Shown: one piece after another, positions 49,859-62,100 of the stretch
How the letters are laid out: every line of letters begins with the position of its first letter
How positions within the stretch are numbered: position 1 is the first letter of the stretch
Assembly: GCA_002803225.1 (NCBI GenBank)
Contig: NXFV01001684.1
Location: 16,571 to 80,570, forward strand
DNA length: 64,000 nt
Direction: 5' to 3'
Source of the DNA: Gamarada debralockiae
Lineage: Eukaryota > Ascomycota > Leotiomycetes > Helotiales > Hyphodiscaceae
Translations under genes and position numbers: made by a program
Notes under the pieces: generated by a model
What the model was told of the DNA's origin: nothing
The model's input: only the letters and a program-made list of their open reading frames with translations
Database searches by the model: none

Positions 49859-50187
49859 ATTCTGGAAAGTAATGATGTTGGCGATACTTAGCCGCTACCC
49901 CGCATTGCATCCTCAACTTGCCACCACAAAACACAGCCCCGTTTTCATTAAGTGAGAAGTCAACGGAACATAGAGCCTGAAATTACTTTATTATTGCTCA
50001 ATAAACTTTCAAGCCAACAACAGCGACCCAAGATCTCCAGAATTCATCATAAATTTGAATTTGGGAGCACGTGATAGCCGATGAACTGGGATATAAGCGA
50101 GCAGGCAGCCGTCGCCGTTTGAAGAGCAAACTACTTCTTTCACTTCTCATTCAATTCCAACATCAACATTCAATTTGATGATTCGAG
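49859..50187 (+). other. Intergenic region upstream of the 2EXR gene
   Basis: Short spacer between two plus-strand genes, presumably terminator of the P450 and promoter of the 2EXR gene. A TATAAG word lies about 95 bp before the ATG. Nothing else seen. Confidence 0.4.
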
Positions 50188-51189
50188 ATGGCTGATCAGA
50201 CTTTTACGCCCTTTTCACGTCTCCCAGTTGAGATTCGACACATGATATGGGCAGCAGCAATCTGGCCACGTCTTGTTCATCTTTGGGGCCGGCAACGTGG
50301 AACGGTTGTCAGAAATTATGCCAACGCTTCCAAAGCCATTCCCTGTGACTCCCTTTACAGTCCATGTCCAATCCCCCCACTTCTTCAAGTCAACAGAGAT
50401 TCCCGAGAGGCAATGAAACGACACGGATACATGCTCGCGTTTGGCACGCATCGCTCCCCTCCACTGACCTGGTTCAATTTCCAACACGATGTCCTTTACC
50501 TTTTGGACTTCTATTACCACCATCCCGTCCGCTGCCAAGACTCAGTACATTTCGTTGCACAATCATCCCCGGCAGACTTGGCGCGAGTCAAGAAATTAGC
50601 TTTGCAAGCCACACTCTCTGCTCCTAGATTTCCACGTGGCCCTTACAACACTCAGCCCATACCCATTTTTGGTCAATTGAACGAACTTCTGATTGTGGAA
50701 GACCATTATGGAGATGCCCTTCATGGTCGCCTTGATGGCCTGTGTTTGAAGCACACCGAAGGCAATCTGTGGGGATACGTTGAATGTGACGTTGCAGATG
50801 TGCTTGGCACCTGTCGGCAAAATGGAGGAACACTCCCCTGGAAATACGGCCACGCCATAAAGGAACACGAAAAAGTCACCAAAAGCTATGGCAGAGGATT
50901 TTTCGATGATTTGGCAAGAAACTTCGAGGATGAGCTCCGACGAGACCACGGTCTAATACTCGGGAAGGGAAATGATGAATCCAGTGTGCCAAAGGTGCGC
51001 GTCGTAACGGTGGCATCAAGAAGTGCTGCTCGGTCCTTGCTAAAGCTGCGGGAGCAATATTGGCACACCATCGAGGAAGTAGAGGAAAGGGAGTTGGAGG
51101 AGGGTATCCGGCCTTTATCACCATTCTCTGCTCGTTGGGAGGACGCAATTGAGGAAGCCATTGAGGAAGCCTACGGAGATTGGGCTTGA
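50188..51189 (+). CDS. 2EXR domain protein
   Basis: A single exon of 333 codons. The N-terminus FTPFSRLPVEIRHMIWAAAI is the 2EXR signature (F-x-x-LP-x-E-I-R-x-x-I-W), followed by the PPLLQVNRDSREAMKRHGY block that this family always shares, and FNFQHDVLYLLDF. The C-terminus is charged (Glu-rich, REQYWHTIEEVEERELEEG). 2EXR proteins are abundant and lineage-expanded in filamentous ascomycetes; no biochemical role is established. The start context GAGATGGCTG is good. No link to the neighbouring cluster is evident. Confidence 0.85.
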   Translation: MADQTFTPFSRLPVEIRHMIWAAAIWPRLVHLWGRQRGTVVRNYANASKAIPCDSLYSPCPIPPLLQVNRDSREAMKRHGYMLAFGTHRSPPLTWFNFQHDVLYLLDFYYHHPVRCQDSVHFVAQSSPADLARVKKLALQATLSAPRFPRGPYNTQPIPIFGQLNELLIVEDHYGDALHGRLDGLCLKHTEGNLWGYVECDVADVLGTCRQNGGTLPWKYGHAIKEHEKVTKSYGRGFFDDLARNFEDELRRDHGLILGKGNDESSVPKVRVVTVASRSAARSLLKLREQYWHTIEEVEERELEEGIRPLSPFSARWEDAIEEAIEEAYGDWA

Positions 51190-53028
51190 GAGGCGAGTCG
51201 AAAATATCATTGGAGTGAGACGTAGCGGTCTTGCTGCATGGCAATCCATCCTTTAGCAGCTTGCTCTCTAGCATCATTGGCAAAGAAAATCGAACAAGCT
51301 CCTGTCGCTAACCCATGGTCTGCATCAGATTACCTTGTATTTTACGAATACTGCTCGGCTGTCAAATATCAAGAAGATGACAGCCGCAGCCCACCAGAAT
51401 GGTTCTTGTCTCTTTGCCTCGTGATCTTTAGCGTACTTATCCCTTCACCACATCTGAAGTTCCAAATGGCATATTCTCTTATTCTCTTATTCAGATCGAA
51501 TTCTTTTGAGATGGCTTATTCTCGATTGCGGGGCCCCAGTGGCTTCAGGAAGTCTCCTCGAAGTGAGACCTTAATTCAAGAAGCGACGGTATGATCACGC
51601 GAGGCCCGCACGCTTGGCCTTGCATAGCTGGGAAACTTCATCCAACTGGGATAGATCAAGGGACTTTTGTCGCCAATGATCCAAACTTTCAATCCACCTT
51701 CTGAGCATGTATTTCACTTCAACACAATCATGAAAAACATCGACAATGATAGTACAAGCGAGAACAAAAGCTTAGTCGATGACTAAGTCCGCCTTCCTTG
51801 AGACTTTGTGAAGGGAAAGGACAGTGAAGAGAGCAGACGCTCTCTCCGTCTGTTCTGACGGTGATGGAGAGTAGTACTGTTAGCTGGTTTTGATCGCCAT
51901 ATTGATTGATAGAAGAGTTTCTTCTCTTTCACTCACTTGGAGACTGGAATGAACGGTTGGCGAAGTTGTTTTGGCACATTCCGGAGCTGAGGTATTATGG
52001 AGGTCCCCTCACCTAAATATCGTTCTGCTAATCGTGCTCAGCACCTTTCCACTCCTTCCAGACTCCTACAATCAGGGGTATCCCTGTTCCTTACCCTCCC
52101 CTCATCCTTTCCACCCACAACCAGCCTTCCGTCTCCTCCCTCACTCCATCTACCACTAAAATGAGAAATCTCCAAGTCTCCTCCTTCATCACCTTCTACG
52201 AACACGGCCTCAACGCGCCCTATAGGACACCCAACCTTTGCCTCCAAATTTGAACCCAAAATCCACCCCGCGATCCAGAATTTCCTCCTCAAGTACCTCC
52301 TTAACGCACCCTATTCCTCCTCCCAGCCGCCTAGAAGATCCGGAACTATAGTCCTCCCCTTCTGGACACAAGAACCCTTCATCCTATCTTCAGACAATAA
52401 AGCTCATTGAGATGCTTTCATGAGCTCTACGAAGCCCTCGTGCCTGTTCTCGTATCATGCTCGATAATTCTAAAAACGGTGGAGCTAGCAACGTTCGCGC
52501 AAGCAAAAGAAATATATGCCCAACGCCTAGCAAATCTGGATCCAGCTCTAGCGATCGAGCAACACACGGACATGAATTGTTTTGCGTCGATGAAGATGTC
52601 TGTTAATATGGAAACGAATGCGATGACACTGAGCACGTATCATGTTAGTCTGTGGACTGTGGTGACTTTATTTTTGGGGTGTTTGCGCTTGCGGGCGAGG
52701 TCGATGAAAGGAGTTGTGATTTGAGTTTCCTGGATGTGAAGGAGGTGATGGGCAGGGATTTGTATATGCTTCCGGGTGATGTGGCGGTTATTAAAAGTGA
52801 CTTAAGAGTGCTGGTTAAGAAAATTTTGGGGAAGGGGTATCAGTTGGAGTTGTTCTTGCCGCAGGGATGTTAGTGATCTATGAGCTGGGGTGCCTCATAC
52901 GATGTTGCAGCATCGAGGAGCGCGGATCGAACTGTGGACCAAAGCTTCGCAGAAGCAAAACTCAAACTCGGGACATTGAAAATGCTGGAATGGTTATTGG
53001 TTGAATTGAAATGCCCAACTATAGTCAC
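51190..53028. other. Gene-poor region with a possible relic
   Basis: About 1.8 kb. Most open frames are short and unlike anything I know. The only coding-like remnant is at about 52407-52873 and is listed separately. Confidence 0.4.
52407..52873 (+). pseudogene. Possible oxygenase-like relic
   Basis: Two adjacent frames suggest a worn gene: ALAIEQHTDMNCFASMK in one, and DCGDFIFGVFALAGEVDE followed by YMLPGDVAVIKSDL and YQLELFLPQG in the other. The order (a possible HxD, then a GGDxxF-like stretch, then a 'PGDvv.f.s..l.H' segment) faintly resembles fungal 2-oxoglutarate/Fe(II)-oxygenase-like proteins. The frames do not join and the distal His is absent. This is a weak call; it may be chance. 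Confidence 0.22.
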
Positions 53029-54402
53029 CTACGATGAAGTAGTCACACTAGTGTCTTTTTGCCCCTCTCCATCCTTGTACAAGCCTTTGTATGTCGCTTT
53101 CAATCTCGACATTAGATGCTCATCTGCAGTCATAGGTTTACCCAGCTCCGGGCCCACTCCATCCGCTGGCTTCAGCACTCTCACCATCTCACTCGGCACC
53201 GGCTCAAGCACCGTTGTTCCAACTGGGTGTCCGAAGTAAGCAATGCTGTATCTATCCTCCCCGCCCTCCTTCTCTCCCTTTGGAAACACAACTCTGTGCA
53301 CCGTGCTCTTGAACAAATTGTTTGTCCAGTAGCTCAGCAAATCGCCAATATTGACTAAGATTGGAGGACTAGGGTCGGATTCTGTGCCAGGAGGGGAGAC
53401 GGGGACAGGTGTCCAAGGCGCGCTATTGCTTGTGTTTCGCTGGCCGGGGATTTGGGAGGATGGAGGGATAATTTCGAGACCAGGTTGCCCTAGACGTTGG
53501 AAGAGGAGGGTTATGGAGCCGTAATCTGAGTGTGCGCCACAGCGGATATCGACCGTGGGGTTGAAGTCGACGTCTGCGGGGAAGGACGGGTATTTGAGGA
53601 GGCGGAGAGTGCAGCCGCTGGGTCCACCGCGGTGTCGAGAGGAGAACCAATCTCGGCCGCCAGATTTAGGATCGACCTGAAGATGTCAGATAATTTGAGT
53701 TTGAGAGTTTCCGAAAGAGGAAATTATTGCGGATGGCCTTACGTTCAGACCAATCGCGAAGAGAGTCAGAATTTTGAGCATGAGATTGTTACAGTATGTT
53801 TGGAAAGCGTTGAGATCTGCTTCTCTGCTTGAGAAGATTTCTGGGAGTGGTTGTTGAGGTTTTCCGTCTACGAATTCGCCGAAGTTCATGGCTCTGCTGA
53901 CTTCAGCGATACCCGGAAGGACGGGAAGGCGAAACGTACTCTTTGAAATCCCCAAGCTGTTTGAAAGTCAGGCCTGGGCTCGTTCAACATGGCAATTTAA
54001 ATAACTCACTGTCTGGTTCTTTGGGTCTGTTGTTTCAGTATGTATACCTATCCATCCCCAATTCTATCGGACCATCAGAATCAATGCTGAGCGATCATTA
54101 CCGCATGACTGACATTCTTTTGGATTTTGTATTTCTGCTTCTCCTCAATGGGAGACGAGAAGAATTGACGTGACTGATTATAAGTTTAGCAGCAGAATTT
54201 CAGAAAAGGAAAGAAGTCAGCTCACTAGATCAAATATGCCATCAATAGCCTCCACTGGAATATCCTTCCCTTCATTTTTGACGTAAACAAATCCATACGT
54301 CACAGCAGCGTCAACGAGTTCTTTCGCAATTTGAGGCTCAGGTAGTGAACTAGATAGGTCAATCAGTGGGATCTGACCTGCTTGTCCGTTTGTTGCGGCC
54401 AT
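53029..54402 (-). CDS. 2-oxoglutarate/Fe(II)-dependent oxygenase (isopenicillin N synthase-like)
   Basis: Six exons: 54402-54226, 54173-54114, 54063-54010, 53956-53940 (17 nt), 53893-53743 and 53676-53029; 368 residues. The N-terminal DIOX_N part reads IPLIDLSSSLPEPQIAKELV, then FVYVKNEGKDIP, FFSSPIEEKQKY, WGWIGIHTET and FKEAMNFGEFVDG. The double-stranded beta-helix has the iron ligands His and Asp in GAHSDYGSITLL, the distal His in KSTVHRVVFP, and RYSIAYF (Arg-x-Ser, 2-oxoglutarate binding). Such enzymes hydroxylate or desaturate small molecules in the cytosol; the substrate is unknown. It is divergent from MKT1 (about 510 bp between starts). The acceptor CAGCAG at 53894 was chosen because it restores FKEAMNF. 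The start context CGGCCATGTT reads ACATGGCC on the coding strand. Confidence 0.85.
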
Positions 54403-54911
54403 GTTTGTAAGCTGAATAGGGTTGAGGAAAAAGGTGGTGGGCGATGAAAGAAAGATGGAGGTGGCTTTGCGATAAGAAGCGGATGATTTCTTATCGGCGA
54501 TGGCACGTGACAGGTGTTTAACATCACCTCCCTGCACTTACGCTAAGCCCTAAACGAAGCTGTGCCTGAAAGTTATTTGATTGCTCCACTCCCCAAAGCT
54601 TCGACCTCTCACTTGTGAATTATCACAACTTCAGCCGTGGCTCTTCTCCCATATTCGGAACCTCCACACTCAAATCCGACGAAACTTGCCCATCTTGCAA
54701 CAATCTAGCAGTATCTGGGTCTCGAATACTCCATCGAAATCGCTCCTTCCCAAAGAACACGTCGAGCCCATCTCCCACGAACCCCACCACCCCCATTTGA
54801 GTTCGCATGACATATCCACGATTGAACGCACCTACCCTTTTCAAAACAAACGTGCACACATTTGGAAAGAGCATATAGGAAGACCTAAAGGACGATCTCA
54901 CCATCTTTCAC
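54403..54911. other. Divergent intergenic region (2OG oxygenase / MKT1)
   Basis: About 510 bp between divergent starts; should contain both promoters. Short overlapping frames are not supported as genes. Confidence 0.45.
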
Positions 54912-57619
54912 CATGCCTCGTAAGTTAAATCTCTCAACTTCGCCAGCCACCACAATCAACAATCCACCGCCATGGTCGTGTTCATGAACTCCACGCCAGT
55001 CGTTGGCGGAAAGCACCACCCACTTCTCGAACTCCACCAATATATCGATGAGCAACTGATTGCCGTCTTCTCACAACCCGGCTCTCCCCCTATGCCACTC
55101 GACAATGAACTCCTCTGCCGCTGGTCAACCACCTACTTTGATCCAATTCCAGATCTGCGCATTCGATTTAACGCCTATGCTAACAACGTTCGTCTTTCAG
55201 TCTTCGATGGAGATTTCTATATCGCCCAGGAGGTATTGTAAGTACCCCAAACACTCGTGCTAGACTTCCTTAGTTCACACCCTGCTCCACAGCACCATGC
55301 CATTTGCCGATATGGAAAATGCGAAGATCGGCGTTGAAGCAACAGCCTACTTGCAACATATGATCGAAGAACCTCCAGCTCACGAGCCACTTCTTGCTGC
55401 TCTTGGTGGTGAACCCATAGCTCTGAAACAACACATCGAGAGGGAATTGGATAACTGGAAGACAAATGGAATGACCCCAGTTTTTGTATTTGAGGGCCAA
55501 TCCACTGTTGGAAGTGATGCTGTGGCGCTTGCCCATGCTGCTGAGGCTCTGCGAAAGACAAAGCAGGCCTGGGAGCTGTATAGTGACAATGAGCCAGGAG
55601 ACGCTGTGAAGACCTTTGGTGGTTCTCGTAAGATATCTGCCGTCCCATTTAGCGACCAAGATACTGACACTCAGCAGGCGCGGTTCGAGCACAAGATTTG
55701 TGCCGAATTCTACAAGAAGTACTAGTGGAACGTGGTTTGGATTTCATCGTCGCACCGTTCAGTGCTTGCGCTCAGGTACTCTACATCTCTGACATGGCAT
55801 GGACCACAGCTGATATTGATTAGCTTGCATACCTTGACCGTCTGGAGGCTCAATATATCGATGGGATTATGGGCTCCCAGGAGCTTCTACTCTACGATAT
55901 CCACGACGCAATTATTACTCCTCCTTCGCTTGATGACTGGGAGAAGAAGAGTTTCTCAGGCATCATCAAATCCGAGTTGATGAAACGACTCGGTACCATT
56001 ACAGACGAAATCTTAGTCGATACTCTCCTTATGATTGGTACATCATTCCTGCCTACATTCCCCCCTCTCTTAGACGTCAATGTTATCCGCGGACAACCGC
56101 CCACGTTGGTGGATGCCTTCAATCTGCTTCGGACGCACAACAAGTCCATCACAGCTACTTGTCAGGGCTTCAGCGATATTCTGAAGGCAGTTGATCCAGA
56201 CTGGTTGGACAAGTTTCGAAAGGCCAAAATGGCTGTGGATCATTGCGTTACTGTCCACGTTGATGGATCCGTTCACGTCAAAGACTATGAAACCCTCACC
56301 GAGGATCATGTCAAATACCTCGGCTATCAACTACCTTCCGAATTATACCATTATCTCTCCAAAGCCTTGATTGGCCCAAGGGTCATGAATTGTTTCAACA
56401 ATTCCCTTCAATCGGTGGTCTTCCCAACGCTCGATGGCGAGATCTCAGACGAATATCGACGTCTTGTCACACATTCATTGGTCCCTGTAAAGGAGGCAAC
56501 CGCGGCAATCATTGCATCACGAATCAATCGATGGTACGCGGTCAATTCAATCAAGATGAAATATTGGTTCGATGACAAACTCGAGATTGCTCTTACTTCG
56601 AGCATCCAATTGCAACCGCACCCCAACCAACTGGCAGATACCTGGCTTGTTCCAGACGTAGATCTTAAGGCGCAGGAGAGTGGAACTGGCACAACCGCTG
56701 GAAAGCTATCATTTGCAGTACTGTCACTACAGGAGAAGGAGTTCCCTAAAAAGACCATTTCAAACGCCGATGGCCAACCTCGCAACAAGATTCCCCGCCT
56801 CAATTCGAAATCCGAACTTCTTTCAAATGCTCTATGGCGACTTTTACACATTCGAGGATACATCAACGATCAACACGAGTTGACCGCCTGGGGCAAGGCT
56901 CTGGCAACTACCCTCAAGTCAATTGGACCCACGGTCAAGACTCACAATGATGTTCACCATCTTGAAGAGGCGGCTTTTCTTGCATACGAGCTTCTGCGTT
57001 TCGACAATCTCAATTCGCGAAACCGGCATCCAGAGTTGACCGGTGCTCCTTTGCGAGGTTCTGACGAGGACAAGGCAAATTGCATTCTCATTGGTCGAAC
57101 TGCTTGCCTTCTCAAGTTCCGCCACAAAAGCATTGGTTACACTGGACCTCTGAGCAAGAATTTTCTTTCATTCTATTCAATTATCAAGGCAGTTCGCGAA
57201 GCCGACAGGGACTTGCTTGAAGCTATCACGGCCTCGATGTTCATGAATAACCAGGTCAACCGTGCGCGAGATGATTATGGCGATCTAGGTCGCAGGTTGG
57301 TATTCCCTCGAATATCTGTCTTCATAACTAACAATTTGCCAGTCTCCCGTTCTCCGCTGATATCAACATTGGCCTCGGCATCGCGGTCAAGACCTATCTC
57401 GACGACCATATGAAACTAGACCAATCCCCCGAAGACGCAAAGCAAAGCTACGCCAAGAAATTCCTTCCGAACCACGTCAATATTGCCGAGGACTTCGACG
57501 TCGCATTCAGTTTCTTCGATGCGTTGTACGAGGGTATCAAGACATTGGGAACCGAGATTTCAGAGACAGACAAGAAGGCTTGGATCAACGCCAAAGAGTA
57601 CTTGGTCAAGAGACGTTAG
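54912..57619 (+). CDS. MKT1: Post-transcriptional regulator MKT1 (XPG-like)
   Basis: Exons 54912-54918, 55201-55237, 55293-55627, 55678-55775, 55824-57295 and 57343-57619 give 741 residues. The first exon is only 7 nt (ATGCCTC); joined to exon 2 it yields MPLFDGDFYIAQEVFTMPFA, and then DMENAKIGVEATAYLQHM, the expected start of fungal Mkt1. An XPG-like nuclease fold follows (IGVEAT...PVFVFEGQS, then IVAPFSACAQLAYL and YIDGIMGSQELLLYD), with the catalytic acids largely replaced as usual for Mkt1, then the MKT1 N and C domains. Yeast Mkt1 works with Pbp1 on mRNA regulation (for example HO) in the cytoplasm and affects mitochondrial genome stability. The 282-bp first intron contains a tempting open frame from 54972 with a perfect ATG context that I judge non-coding. 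Confidence 0.88.
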
Positions 57620-58394
57620 GTCCAGGGTAGGGTTGGGCGACTTTTATTCTTGCCTGTATACTTGGTGATCGTCCGTATCATGGTTATTCGAAAGGCATTA
57701 TATCTATAGAGGATCGAACGGGACTTCAACTTCTAGTACCATACTTGAGTCTTGAGGTAGGGTCAGAATGCTGCAGCATAAGCGCAAAGTATACTCAAGC
57801 TACGAGAAAGCGGAATTAAAGTCGTCAACCCCAAAAACCGCCTTCCTCTCATGGTCTAACATCTTATTCTTGCAATCTATGAAGGAGATTCTGAATTCTA
57901 ATCCCTCGTCTTGATCAAGATAAGGGCGGTGTTCAATCACTTTTGTATAATTGGGGATCATAGACCGCCACTCATTCGGTAAAGCTGCACTACGAGGCCT
58001 CTCCCTAAACAGTGCGGCCTGTAATTGCACAGTTAGAATCGTGAGAAACAAATTAAATGGGTCACCTGACATGATGGCTAAGATGGGTGACATCGAGAGA
58101 TAGGAGGCGGTTGCAATATTAGGGTGTGATGTTGCTATATCGACTGCTATATTCTTTCGTCCTAATTTTGTCGTTACCCACTACCGAGTCGTCGAGCAAG
58201 GGGAATTAGAAAGACGAGCTTATCAAGACCATTAGAACGGGCCCCTCAGAGCATAACTCTGCCCTCACTGGAGGACGTAGCACCCCGTTTGCAATGCTCC
58301 ATAACTTTCACCCTGGTCATTTAGAGCTGCAATATACGGTATATAATAATATTAACATATTACCATTATCTTTGATAGACATTGTACGGTATTC
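57620..58394. other. Intergenic region
   Basis: 3' flank of MKT1. A minus-strand frame at 57800-58093 (97 codons) has no recognised family and no splice support. Ends at the MITE. Confidence 0.4.
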
Positions 58395-58666
58395 TACGAA
58401 GGACGCTACCAAAAGTCATGAGGCTGCAGGGTATTTAGGCATGTTTGAAGCCTGAAGGAGCCTGAGATGCGCTGAAGAGACGCTGTCGTCTAGGCAACGG
58501 CCCCTGTAGCAATCTAGAAGCGATTGGAGAAGAGACCACTCGTCTAAGATTTTACAGAGACTCTTACAGGGCTCTTCAGGCCATAAACCTGAACCCCACA
58601 GAGCCATCCAGGCTGTGATGGCCTAAACACCCTGTAGTCTCATGACTTTTGGTAGCGTCCTTCGTA
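58395..58666. mobile_element. MITE with 44-bp terminal inverted repeats and TA target duplication
   Basis: The left end CGAAGGACGCTACCAAAAGT (from 58397) is matched in reverse complement by the right end ending at 58664. The arms are 44 bp (58397-58440 and 58621-58664) with three mismatches, all G/A transitions. TA dinucleotides at 58395-58396 and 58665-58666 flank the element, the duplication made by Tc1/mariner-type transposases. The body of 268 bp has no coding capacity. It is therefore a non-autonomous element, probably moved by a mariner-like transposase elsewhere in the genome. Confidence 0.85.
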
Positions 58667-59100
58667 CTGCTTAACCTGTCAAAGAGGCTTGGCGGAGCGC
58701 GGAGCGTAAGTTAGAGTGGGGTGTTTTTGAAACGAGACCACTTCACGGACCCCTTCGTGGTATGTGCATTTCCAGTCACGTGATGTTTCACCCTTTGGCT
58801 GATGGCTGTGCTCCCACCCGGCAGTGCCTGTACAAGGCTCTGCTCGAGGCCGAAAGATGTAAGTGTCTTTCCTCATTTTCTCCTCAAGCTCGCCTCTTTG
58901 ACATTCCATCTCCTTCGTCATCCGACATTGCGAGCCTACTCTATAACTACAATTGACACAGGGGAAACCGCTACCCACAGAGTCTAAAGCCAGCCAGGTA
59001 CCCCGACATTTCGAATGCATTGAATCTGAAAGCTGTCCAGGCATTCGTTAAGCACGGCATCTCTGCCGAAACTGGGCCAGACACAAAATCCCCCTGTTAG
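58667..59100 (+). other. Upstream region of the NLR gene
   Basis: About 430 bp between the MITE and the chosen NLR start. It should hold the promoter and 5' UTR. No other feature supported. Confidence 0.4.
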
Positions 59101-62100
59101 ATGACAATGACTGGGCTGGATGGCAAGCATTGGGACAGGGCTGTGCCAGCAGCCGGGCTGACAGTCCTCTTTGACCCTGATGAACCTTCTCTTGAGTGAG
59201 TTTCTGCCCATTATTATAACCACTATATGGTCCACTAACCAAAAAGCATTGTATTCATACATGGATTTACCGGCCATCCTGAACGCACATGGACTCACAA
59301 GAGGGGGAATGTGAGACATCGGAACGACGACCATGATGTTGGCGAATTTGTCGAACCTCCCTCCAAAGTTCGAAGGCTCAATCCCTTCTCGAAATCTCAC
59401 CACGACAAAAGCGACCCCAATCCTGCTGTCTATTGGCCGCGAGATTTGGTTCCAGTAACTGTCCCCTACGCCCGAGTCTTAACATACGGCTACGACACAC
59501 ATCTGAGACATATTCTCGGTCGTGCTGGGAACAAAAGTACAGTTTACGATATCGCATGGGATTTCCTGGTTGCCCTAGAGGCTGAACGTCGTCTAGAGCC
59601 TTCAAGACCGATTCTGTTCATTCCCCATAGCCTTGGAGGAATCATTGTGAAGGAAATGTTAAGACGGGCCAGTGGCTGTCAATCACACCAAACTCATCTT
59701 CGTGGCGTGTTCAACTCTACAATCGGAATTGTGTTCTTCGGCACACCTCATGGCGGCGCCGATCCCCGTGGCTTTCTTCAACATATTGCCGAATTACTTA
59801 TCAAAGCAGCTGGAATTTCTGTTAACGAGCATGTCGTTAATACACTCCTACCATCATCAGAACGCCTCAGGGAATTGAGGGATGAGTTTAGCCCGATGGC
59901 TCATCAGCAGAATTGGGTGATACATTCTTTTCAAGAAGAGCTCGGTATTAACTATCTCAACGGTAAGAAGGTATGTACGTTTAAATATACTTCTTCCTCT
60001 ATCTATTAATACTCTCTAGGTTGTTGAGGATATCTCATCCTATCTAAACTTTCCATCCATTGAGACGACCCAACACATTGGACGGAATCACATGGATATG
60101 TGTCGCTTTATGGGACTGGATGATATCGAATATAAGAAAATCGCCGCAGCACTAAACAGAATGGCAAGCATAGCCACTAGGCAGCCGAGAAAGGTAGAGA
60201 ACGCCTCTCTTAACAAAGACCAGAGACGGACGCTGCTGGATTCCCTAAGGTTCGACCAGATTGATGCTCGTCAGATGTCCATCAAAAGTGCACACGCCAA
60301 GACGTGCAGTTGGCTACTGAAAAAGGCCGAGTACCTTAGTTGGCTTGACATGGGCAGAGTAAACGAACACCACGGCTTTTTGTGGGTTAAAGGAAAGCCT
60401 GGAGCTGGAAAGTCGACTTTGATGAAATTCGCTCTTGCTAATTCTCGGAAATTAATGAAGGACAGGACTGTCATCTCTTTCTTCTTCAACGCGCGAGGAG
60501 ACGACTTAGAGAAGTCCACGATTGGGATGTATCGATCACTATTGCTCCAACTTCTTGAGCGACTACCAGAGCTTCAATGCGTCTTTCAATGCGTCTTTGA
60601 ATCTCTTGGATTCACAACATGGAACAGCACTGGCCATCAAACATGGAGCATCGAGTTATTGAAAGATCTCTTCGAACAAGCCATACGACTGCTGGGACAG
60701 TCCTCCGTGGCGTGTTTCATCGATGCCCTGGATGAATGTGACGAAGGTCAGATTCGGGACATGGTGGCTTTTTTCCAATGTCTAGGGGGGGTAGCTATGT
60801 CAACCCATACTCGATTTCAAGTCTTCTTTTCAAGCAGACATTATCCATACATCACAATCACGAAAGGTCTGAGTCTGATCCTAGAAGGACAAGAGGGACA
60901 CAACCAGGACATTACCAGCTATATCGACAACGAGCTAAGAATTGGCCATAGCAGCCTCGCTGATCAGGTTAAAGCCGAACTTCAAGAAAAGGCTTCTGGG
61001 GTCTTTATGTGGGTTGTCCTGGTGGTAGATATGTTGAATAAGGAGTACGATGAGGGACGAATAATACGCCGCCTTCAGCAAAAGCTCAAAGATATCCCTA
61101 GTGATCTATATAAACTCTTCCGCGATATCCTGACACGAGATTGCCGCAACAGAGACGAACTACTTCTCTGTATTCAATGGCTTCTCTTCGCTAGACAGCC
61201 TCTGAAACCAGAGCAATTATACTACGCTATTCTCTCAGGTACCGAACCTAAGGACCTCTCAAAGTGGGACCGCGATGAGATGTCGATGGACGCCATCAAG
61301 AGATCCATTTTGAATTCTTCGAAAGGACTTGCCGAAATCACAAAGTCCAAGATGCCCAGCGTCCAGTTCATTCACGAGACAGTAAGGGACTTCCTACTCA
61401 AAGAAAACGGGCTAAGCGATGTTTGGTCTGAACTCGGAAGCAACTTCCAAGGAGAAAGCCACGAGCGACTAAAGCATTGCTGTCTCAAATATATGAACAT
61501 CGACACTGTTATCCACCTGAATGTCGGGGATCCACCCCCGAATGCATCGTGTCAAGACGCTGACGTGCTCCGCTATACGATAGGCGAAGAGTTTCCGTTC
61601 TTGGAGTATGCTATTAAAAACGTTCTGTACCACGCCGAAGCAGCGGAAGTCGGTGGAGTTCGTCAGAAAGAATTTATTCAGAGCTTCCAGCTTACGGATT
61701 GGCTGAAATTCCACAACCTATTCGAAAGATACAAAGTACATCGACACACCTCAAAGGTGAGTCTTCTATACATATTGGCCGAAAGCAATATGCCGGCTCT
61801 CATTAGAGTCCACCCACTAAACCAGTCCTGCTTTGATATGGAAGATGAGCGATATGGGCCACCGATTTTTGCCGCGCTGGCTACCGGGAGCGATAAAGCG
61901 GTCCAAACATTTTTAGACGTCCAAGCGGAAATCCAGCCAGCACAGTCTCCGCTTCACGACATGTGCAGACAGTACGCCGAGGATTGGGAAAATCGCATTA
62001 AATTCGGCCCTGAGTTCACTTTCTCAAGGCACAGAGGTGTTCTCTCTTATATTGCAGAACGAGGCGACGAGATAATCCTTACCTTTCTACTGAACTCGGG

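Noticed and set aside
54972..55241. Open frame of about 89 codons with an ideal ATG context as the MKT1 start
   Set aside because: It has no likeness to MKT1, whereas removing it as an intron gives the correct family N-terminus.
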